Shown: piece after piece, positions 55,941 to 64,000 of the stretch | Layout: each line of letters begins with the position of its first letter | Position numbering within the stretch: the first letter of the stretch is position 1 | DNA from: Blepharisma japonicum | Lineage: Eukaryota; Ciliophora; Heterotrichea; Heterotrichida; Blepharismidae | DNA length: 64,000 nt | Assembly: GCA_949751835.1 (NCBI GenBank) | Contig: CATKHK010000086.1 | Coordinates: forward strand, 62,001 to 126,000 | Reading direction: 5' to 3' | Translations under genes and position numbers: made by a program | The notes under the pieces: generated by a model | Database searches by the model: none | What the model was told of the DNA's origin: nothing | What the model saw: the letters and a program-made list of their open reading frames with translations, nothing else

Positions 55941-56493
55941 TTATGATTAAATGAGTAATTAAAATAAATTTTATTTTTTATTAAATTTAAAGTGTGAAAA
56001 CTATCATGCATGAACTTAATATCCTAATATAAATAATCAATATTTACAAGTATAATAAATTAATTGGTAAGCTTTGACATTTAATTAAATGATGATCGAA
56101 ATTTGTTTAAAATATTATTTTTTGGTTTTTAGTTATGATATATATCTAAACTTATCAAAAACATCTAGCTGAAATCTAACAGCTTAAGTAAATGTTAAGA
56201 ATAAATATAAAAATAGTATTAGCTGAATAATTTAAGTAAGATGTTCAGAATTAAAGTTAAAATAAGATACTAGGACAATTATTTTATTATGATAAGCTGA
56301 TCAGAATCTGCATTCTAATAATTTAATAAAGTATAACAGCTATAATTGGATAATTTAAAATAAATTTTAGTAATTTCAAAATTAATTAAGCTTAATTAGT
56401 GGAATTAATTAGTTATCCTAAGGCTTAAAATAAAACACCAATATTTGAAATAATTATGGCTTTTTCTTTAAGTCATAAATAATAGCATTCGAA
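55941..56493. other. Divergent intergenic
   Basis: These 553 bp separate divergent starts of BPNT1-like and cyclase copy 3. They are very AT-rich with stop-dense frames. No element is recognised. Confidence 0.5.
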
Positions 56494-59400
56494 ATGGATG
56501 ATACTTCAGATGATAAAAACAGATACAAACTTCGACAAACAACATTGCAATATGACTCTTCCAAAGCAGTAGCCCGTGAAATCGAAATATTTCGAGGCCA
56601 AGGCTACCGAAATAACCTTTACCCAGACAACTCAATAAACACAAATTTGTATTCATATTTCATTCTTATCCCATACATTTTATTCTCCCAATTTAAAAGA
56701 TTAGGCTATATTTGATATCTAATTATCACAATCCTACAATACATCCCATATGATCTTTCTCCTATGCAAAGTGAGTCAACAACAACTATTTTTGCGATTT
56801 CTTTATTTTTGAATTTGGTGCATGATATATTTGCTAATTACTTTAAACGAAAGAGCGATACTTGTGTAAATTCAAGAGACTCTCTTGTTTGAAGTGAAAG
56901 CAGTAAACAGTTTATACATAAAAAATGAGAAGACATAAGGGTGGGATATGTGATTGTAGTTAAAAACAATGAAGAAGTTCCAGCAGATTTAATTTTGATA
57001 GCAACAAGTGACTCAGAAGGCTCTTGTTTCTTTGAGACTTTTAATTTAGATGGATCTACAAGACTGAGCATGAGAAAACCTGTCTCAGATTTTGCAAATA
57101 TTTTTGAAAGCAAAAATTATGAAAAAGCAATTCATAGGATTTTTAAGTTGGATAATGCAATTCTAAAAATTGATCATCCAAATGACAATTATCATACAGT
57201 ATATGGTAGCATAAAACTGGTGAAATACCCTAAAGCGATTCCTCTTTCTATTGAAAATTTTGTATTACGAGGCTCGAAGCTGAAAAATACTGAGTGAATA
57301 ATGGGGATTGTAGTTTATACAGGCCCAGACACAAAAATCATGATAAACTCCCAAGAATTATGGCATAGGAGTAAGGATGTTGAAAAAGTAATGAATAAAT
57401 ACATTTTCTTAGTCCTTATGATACTTTCTGTTATGATATTCATTTTATGAATTCTTTCTATCACTCACTCATACAAATATGAGAAGGCTTACAAATATTT
57501 TACAGGCTCAGACCCTTCATCATCTTGAATGGACATATTAAGCTTTATCATATTATTTAGTTATTTAATCCCAATCAATTATTATGGTATCATTGATTTA
57601 ATTGGTTTAATACAATTCTGATTTATAAGACAAGATTTATACTTTTATGATAATAAAAAAAATGAGACAATTATAAGCAGCAGTCTGCGACTAAATGAAG
57701 ATTTAGGAAAGGTTAAATATATTTTTACAGATAAAACTGGGACTCTTACTGAGAATAAAATGGAATTAAAATATTTTGTAATTAAAGGCAAAAGTTATGA
57801 TATTCAAGAAATGCCTATCCTATTTAGTAGCAAATTATATGATACCACATTAGATTTATTAAAAGTTTTAGCAATATGCCATACTGTTAGTCCGTTGTCG
57901 ACAAATGAAGATATTAAATATAAAGGTGAATCCCTTGATGAAGAAGCATTAATAATGGCAGCTTTTACGTCTGGTGTTGAATATAAAAATACAAAAGAAA
58001 ATATCATAGAGCTAAAAATCTTTGGCACAACAAAATTTTATAAAATGTATGGACTTAACAAATTCGATCCTGAAAGAAAAATCATGTCAATAGTAGTAAA
58101 AGAACTTAATTGTGATAAATATCCAGTTTTACTCTGCAAAGGAGCCGATGATGTATTATGCACAAAATCATTAAACTCAGAAAAATATATAAAGAAATTA
58201 ACAAAAGAAATCGAAAACCATACCAAAAATGGGCTAAGAGTGCTTGCAATTGCTAGGAAAACGTTAACTGAAGAAGAGGCTAATAAATTTGAGGATCAAT
58301 GAATAGCTGCAAAAAATGCAATGACAAATAGTGAATTGAGACTAAAAGAAGTAGCAAGTTTATATGAAAAAGATCTGTATATTATTGGAGCTGTTGCGAT
58401 TGAGGATAAAATTCAAGATGGTGTCTCAAATACTGTAAGCACTCTTCGTAAAGCAGGGATCAAAATATGAATGATGACAGGCGATAGACGTGAAACTTCT
58501 ATAAGCACAGCATACGCTTCTAAACTATTCGACAGCGAAACTGAAATTATACAATTATCTTATTCTCATGAAAAATTCTTATTCGATATTCTTGAAAAGG
58601 AGTATAACAATAGGTTTCTACCACAAGAGTCAGGTAGTTTTATACAGAAATCTGATTCTGCTAGCATAAAAGAATCAGAATCAAAAACTAGTATTGAGCT
58701 AGAACAAGACTGCATATTTATAAAAAGTAATGAATCGTATAATTATGGAATAGCTATAGAAGGGCTATCACTTGATGCTATTATGAGAAATGTCACACAT
58801 TTGCAATATTTTTTAACCCTTGGCTGTGCCGCTAAAGCTGTTATTATATATAGAACAACTCCAGCTCAAAAAGCAAGGGTTATTAAGATATTTAAAGAAA
58901 ATATTTTATCTCACCCAATAACGCTGGCAGTTGGTGATGGAGCAAATGATTGCGCTATGATTAATGAAGCAAATATAGGCATTGGGATCTTAGGAAAAGA
59001 AGGATGCCAAGCAACAAAATGCAGTGACTTTGCAATTGCAAATTTCAAATACCTAGTTCCTTTGCTGCAGGTTTATGGCCACTGAAACTGTATAAGGATG
59101 TCAGAAATTAATCAAATTGTAATTTACACTAGTTCTTTATTGACATTCTTATTATTTTATTACTCATTTGCCAACATGTATTCGGGTGGCTTTTTATATG
59201 AATCATGAATGATTACTTTTTTTTATAGCGCACTTATCTTTATCCCAATTATATGACTTGGAGTATTCGATAAAGACTATGAAAAAGAAAAATTAATTAA
59301 AAAACCTGAACTCTATAATAGGGGGGATTTTATGTCTAAGAAAAGTTTATCATATATAGTGCTTGGAGCTTTTCAGGCACTTTTAATATTTTTATTAGCA

Positions 59401-62400
59401 GTGTTTTTTACTACAGAGAATTTTGATTTTTATGGTCATTCTGAAGACTATTTCACAACTGGTTCTATTTGCTTCTTAATAATTCTTCAAGTAATCCTAC
59501 TTGAGTTGTGAGTTATAGCTAAATCATGAAGCCTCCTGTACTTCATTGCTTCTATTTCTGTTTTATTATTTGCATTTTCCATTGTATTTTTACTGGACTA
59601 CGGATCTGCCAATAATTATTATATGCAAGGGACTTCAACTAAAATTTTTTCAAATCCTATCAATTTAGTAATTATATTTACTGTCCCTTTAATTTGTTTG
59701 GTATTTAGGCTTTCATTTCATTATTTAGCTAGCCTTAAGCAACGCCAAAATTCTTTGAGAAATAAAAAAATATTTAAAAGCACAGCACTTATCAGCTCAG
59801 ATAATATTCAAGAAGATTTTAAACACTTATTTGATTTTAAAAATTATGACACTACATGAGATAAGAAAGCAGTTATACTTAACTATAAAATGAAGCCAGT
59901 TACAATGCGATTTAGCAATCCATACTTAGAAAATGAATTTCAGGCTGATTCAGTAAAAGAACACAAATCTTCCAGAAAAATATATGTTCTTGTCAGCCTA
60001 ATTGTATTCTTTATAATATTCATTCTTAGCAGTTTTTTTACAAATAATGGCAATGAGCACATCATTTTAAGAGCTTTAGAAATTATCACGTTAATATTGA
60101 TTTTTTTAATTTATATTTGTTTATGGCTCCAGCAATTCGAAAAATATCATTCTTATCTGATAATATCCTGGATTGGGCTATCTTTGTTATTTAAAATATT
60201 TATTGATTATGGAATAGGCTATGATATGACACTATCAAGTGTTCTTGTGTCATTTTATACCTTTATCGTGACGAAAAATTACTCTTATTGCATTTTTTTA
60301 TTAAATATTGCAAATTTCATAGTTTATGCTGTATGAATGTTTAAAATAGAAATCAAGATGTTTCCATTGGTTGATGGGATATTGAATGGCTTTGTTTATT
60401 TGTTTTTGGGATCTGGAATGGTATTTCTAAACGCAATGATAAGCTATGCATATGAAAGAGATAAAAAACTTCAGTATCTTTTTATTGAGACCGTAAAATT
60501 TCAATACAACAAAGGCGTAGAAATATTATCAAATTTATTTCCACATTTTATCAAAGACAAAGTTAAAAATGGAGAAAGATCAATTGTGTTAGACCAACCT
60601 GATGTCACGGTGATGTTTTGTGATATTTATCAATTTGATAGCATCTGTGCAACGCATTCTCCTAGCGAGTTAATAGATCTTCTTGATGCCTATTTTGCTT
60701 TGTTAGATAAACTATGCGATGATTTTGGTGTAGCGAAGATAGAGACAGTAAATAAAACATTCATGACATGTGCAGGGATAGCACAAGATGAGGTATTGCG
60801 CCCAAAAACAAAGCTGACCAAAAATCATGGGATGAGAACAGTAGAACTTGCCTTAGCAATTCTAGATAAACTCCAGCATGTCTATCTGAAAACTGGTGAA
60901 AAACTAAGGGTAAAGATAGGAATAAACTCAGGTCCAGTAATAGCAGGTGTTGTAGGGCTTCATAAACCTCAGTTTTCTCTAGTTGGAGATACTGTAAACA
61001 CTGCTAGTAGGATGATGAGCACACTTAAAGAGCCTGATTCTATACAAATTTCTAAGTCAACATATGAATTAGTCAGAGACGGCGCTTTTGATTTTATTTG
61101 GAATAAAATTGAAGCTAAAGGTAAAGGGATTCTTGAAACTTATCTAGTACAAAAGCAAACAGTGCTAAGCCAATTACGTGAGAGAGTAGATTCTCATAAT
61201 AATGGCTCAACCGCTGATCAAGATAATTCCTGAATCGTTAAGAGAGAAGCCACTAAAACTGAAGGCTTTATTGCAAGGAAAAACAACAGATTTTATAGTG
61301 TAAGAGGAGGTGAAAAATTCAAAAAAACTATTAATATGACATCAATATTAAACGAAATGATAGAACGATCTGGGCTATCTAAGCAAGAGCTTGGATTTGT
61401 AGAAGGAATAAAGCTCACTCGATTTCGCTATAAAACTGAAGAAGAAATCGAATTAAGGCTAAGAGTTATCGACAAGTTAGAGTTGGCAATAAAATATAAA
61501 ATCTGAGGAGAAGTGATATTGATTTTACTTGCTACAATTGTGCATCTATTTAGGTATATTTTTACAGATGAAGAAGACATAATTTTTGGAGTTGTTTCAA
61601 TAAAAATATTGATTTTGCTATCGCTTATAGGTGTTTTAGCAAAATATAAAAGACTTCATATAAAGATTTTCTTTTCATGAATTTTATTTGCTGGATTTTT
61701 ATCTTTGGGAATTTTGAATGTGATTGCTTTTTATAGCTCACCAAAAAATTGCTGTACTTTAATTACACTAGAAATTCTATTTGAATTGCAACTAATTGGA
61801 AGTGCTTGCTTTCTTCCTTTTGCAAACTTGCTATTCTCCACTTTGCTCCTTACAATCCCCACAATTCTTATTATTTCCTTTAATTTTGACAAAGAAGAAG
61901 CCCTAGAAACAATTATTCCTTTTCTTCTCTATTGCCTCTTAAACATGCTTGCATTGTATAGCAAAGAAAAACAGTCACGAATTACTTTCAATCTCCACAA
62001 GCTCATGAAAAGTGAAATTTCTAAAACCAAAAGGCTACTAAACCAATTAATCCCGCCTCATGCTGTCAGAAATATGATGAATGATCTTGCTACAACTGAC
62101 CGCTTTAATGAAGTTACCATGATTTTCGCTGATATCTGTGGCTTCACTGATTTTTCTTCTACAAGAAACCCAGAAGACGTTGTTTCTATGTTGTCTGGGT
62201 TTTTCACTATTTTTGATAATCTATGCTTAGACCATAATGTATTCAAAGTTCATACAATTGGTGACTGCTACGTCATCATGAGTTTTAGAGATGCACAAAG
62301 CAGAAAAATAGAGAGGAATTTGTTTGAGGAATGTGAAAATATGCTGAATATGGCTTTTGATATGGTAAAAGCTATTAAAGAGATTAATGAAAAAAATATG

Positions 62401-62682
62401 ACAAATCTAAATATGAGAATTGGGATGCATACAGGAGATTTGATAGGAGGGATTACAGGGAATGATATAGTGAGGTATGATATTTATGGACCTGATGTGG
62501 ACATTGCTAATAAAATGGAAAGCAATGGAATGCCTGGAAAGGTGAATGTGAGCGAAGTTACGAAAAAGCTGCTCGAAGAAGGATTTCCTGGGAAATATGG
62601 GTTTGAGTTTAATAAAACCATTATACATAAGCCAGTCAATAGAGCTTTCGAGTCGTATTATGCAAGCTACAACAATTCTTAA
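56494..62682 (+). CDS. Guanylyl cyclase with N-terminal P4-ATPase-like domain, copy 3
   Basis: 2062 residues in one frame with TGA as Trp. The N-terminus is more divergent than in copies 1 and 2 (EIEIFRGQGYRNNLYPDNSI). Its flippase-like half is the least decayed at the hinge: DKTGTLT (Asp about 413), KGADDV, MTGDRRETS and VGDGANDCAM are all near canonical, but the actuator DGET reads LDGST, losing the catalytic Glu that hydrolyses the phosphoenzyme in P4-ATPases. Cyclase C1 (about 1365-1560; FCDIYQFD, KIETVNKTFM, GDTVNTASRM) and C2 (about 1865-2062; FADICGFT, HTIGDCY, YDIYGPDV) have the same inverted topology, with Glu/Ser for guanine selection. Both metal Asp are in C2. It lies far from copies 1 and 2 and on the other strand. 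Confidence 0.92.
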
Positions 62683-63020
62683 CCAAATTGTAAATCGATG
62701 ATTTAATTTCTAATTAACATAAATAAAATATGATATATGATTTGAGTTTAACTTATGCATAAATACCTTTCTTATCTCTAAAATAAATTTATTCAACTAT
62801 TGCAAGAAAGGGAAGTATCAATTCAACCCAATGAAGTTTATGTTCTCTTATTCCAATAGCTACATGTCAAAAAGTCTCTTATAGCTCAGCTAAATAATTT
62901 CTCAATTAAATCCCTTTTAATATCCAATTGTATAAATAAAAACATATCAATTTAAGACCTTTTAAAGTTTTAAATAGATGAGCCATTTCGGGATGTTTAA
63001 ATTGAGTATATATTATTTAA
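62683..63020. other. Intergenic
   Basis: This 338-bp AT-rich spacer lies between cyclase copy 3 and the RING gene. No feature is recognised. Confidence 0.5.
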
Positions 63021-63911
63021 ATGGAAGAAGGGGGCTTTTCAGATCAAAATTCAGACGAAAATTCGTCAATTTTATGCCCTATTTGCAAAACTGAGTTTAA
63101 TTCTCTTTTTATCCCTTATGTTCTCAGCTGTGGTCATACCTTCTGCTTTGCGTGTCTCAATCAGAGAGCCCCAAGCTATGTTTGCTATATTTGCAAAGAG
63201 CCAAGTGGGAAAATCAGCCAAAATCATATTTTACTCAAAATTTTGTCAAAAAATGTTTCTCCGCCAAGCTTGACTTGTGGGAAAACTCATTTATCAGAAA
63301 TAATCGCTTATTGCTCAGTAGATGAAAAATTGCTTTGCCAAAACTGTTTGACAAGCCACATAACCCATGACTTCAGCTCTCTAAAAAGTTCAAGAACCTT
63401 AGAAGTTATAAAATACAAAGAACAAATTTTCATTGAAAATGAACAAAAAGTATCCAAGCTTATTACCTCAGTTCAAAATTCTCTAAATGATATAGCTGAG
63501 ATAAAAAGAGAAAATGAGCATATAAATAAAGCCTTATATAAATTAAATGAAGCAAAGGACATGCTCATTGCAGATATTATAAAAAATACTTCAGCTTGTA
63601 TTGATGAAATAGGGGTAAGTGGGAGCTTAAAGGACCTGGAAACTACAGAAAATTCATTAAGAGTTTTCTTGTGTGAACTTTTATCAATGCAACCAGAAAT
63701 AAGCGATAACAGGACAAAATTTTTGGCTGCAGATGATTTAGGAAAATTAGCATGAAAAAATAAGGAAATTTTATTTAACTTTGTAGAGCCCAAGCCAATT
63801 GAAATTGACAAAACAAAGTTTCCAGCACCACTGTTAGGATCAATTAGTTACATTGAATCGATATTCAATGGACATTTATGCTTTAAAAAGAAACGGAAGA
63901 AAATAGAATAA
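63021..63911 (+). CDS. RING finger/B-box protein (TRIM-like)
   Basis: 296 residues, one TGA as Trp (LAWKNKE). The RING finger has C3HC4 spacing: CPICKTEF, LSCGHTFCFACL, CYICKEPSG. It is followed by a B-box: CGKTHLSEII, YCSVDEKLLCQNC, SHITH. A helical segment (VIKYKEQIFIENEQ; EIKRENEHINKALYKLN) then acts as the coiled coil of the TRIM tripartite motif. The C-terminal 70 residues show no known substrate domain and end basic (KKKRKKIE). It is a probable E3 ubiquitin ligase. The gene appears complete within the window. Confidence 0.88.
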
Positions 63912-64000
63912 ACAAATAATGTAAACTAATTTACTTTAGCTGGGTTAAAAATTGGATAAATTTAAAATTTTCAAAAAAAAATATTTTCACACATTAATTT

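Noticed and set aside
1-64000. CRISPR arrays, bacterial operons, telomeric repeats
   Set aside because: No regularly spaced direct repeats with spacers, no ribosome-binding sites and no telomere repeat arrays were seen. The gene content is eukaryotic throughout.

Overview
The window is somatic (macronuclear) DNA of a heterotrich ciliate, most likely a Blepharisma. UGA is read as tryptophan throughout: in-frame TGA falls at conserved Trp positions, for example in the flippase-like N-termini and in the WDR90-type protein. TAA, and more rarely TAG, are the real stops. The DNA is AT-rich and gene-dense, and several genes are interrupted by spliceosomal introns of only 15 or 16 nt. Stentor shares such introns but uses the standard code, so UGA=Trp plus mini-introns points to Blepharisma. 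Reading with the standard code breaks most long genes into pieces. I rejoined them by frame, and I spliced nine mini-introns by eye.

Layout. 1-330: 3' end of an EF-hand (CDPK-like) gene. 417-13173 (minus): two tandem giant genes for guanylyl cyclases fused to an N-terminal P4-ATPase-like flippase domain. A third copy lies at 56494-62682 on the plus strand. 13830-19345 (minus): a run of five C2-domain genes carrying six C2 domains, one with a huge repetitive linker. 19788-27878 (plus): a WDR90/POC16 centriole protein, a TBC1D20-type Rab GAP, a TSR2 ribosome-assembly protein and a domesticated PiggyBac transposase lacking the catalytic triad. 27904-34274 (minus): a coiled-coil protein, two small MGC (acylation-motif) paralogues, a twin CX9C protein, V-ATPase subunit B, a small membrane protein and a SAXO-like microtubule protein. 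34864-38532 (plus): exportin-T and an unknown protein. 38677-40857 (minus): a hybrid histidine kinase. 41804-45616: a secreted Cys-rich protein, a CCCH protein, mitochondrial ATP synthase delta and an NT-C2 protein. 45876-55940, mostly minus: nucleoside hydrolase, CaaX-box protein, a probably frameshifted gene, a membrane protein, coilin, a coiled-coil protein, uL24/RPL26, PIN4 parvulin, an MCM9-like ATPase and BPNT1-type nucleotidase. 63021-63911: a RING/B-box protein.

No operon logic is expected; most genes are single-copy housekeeping or ciliary genes. The accessory features are the P4-ATPase/cyclase paralogues (cGMP and membrane signalling), the C2 array (lipid/Ca2+ binding), the two small MGC proteins and the PiggyBac-derived gene, whose relatives act in programmed DNA elimination in ciliates. 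I saw no bacterial-type elements, CRISPR arrays, tRNAs or rRNAs.
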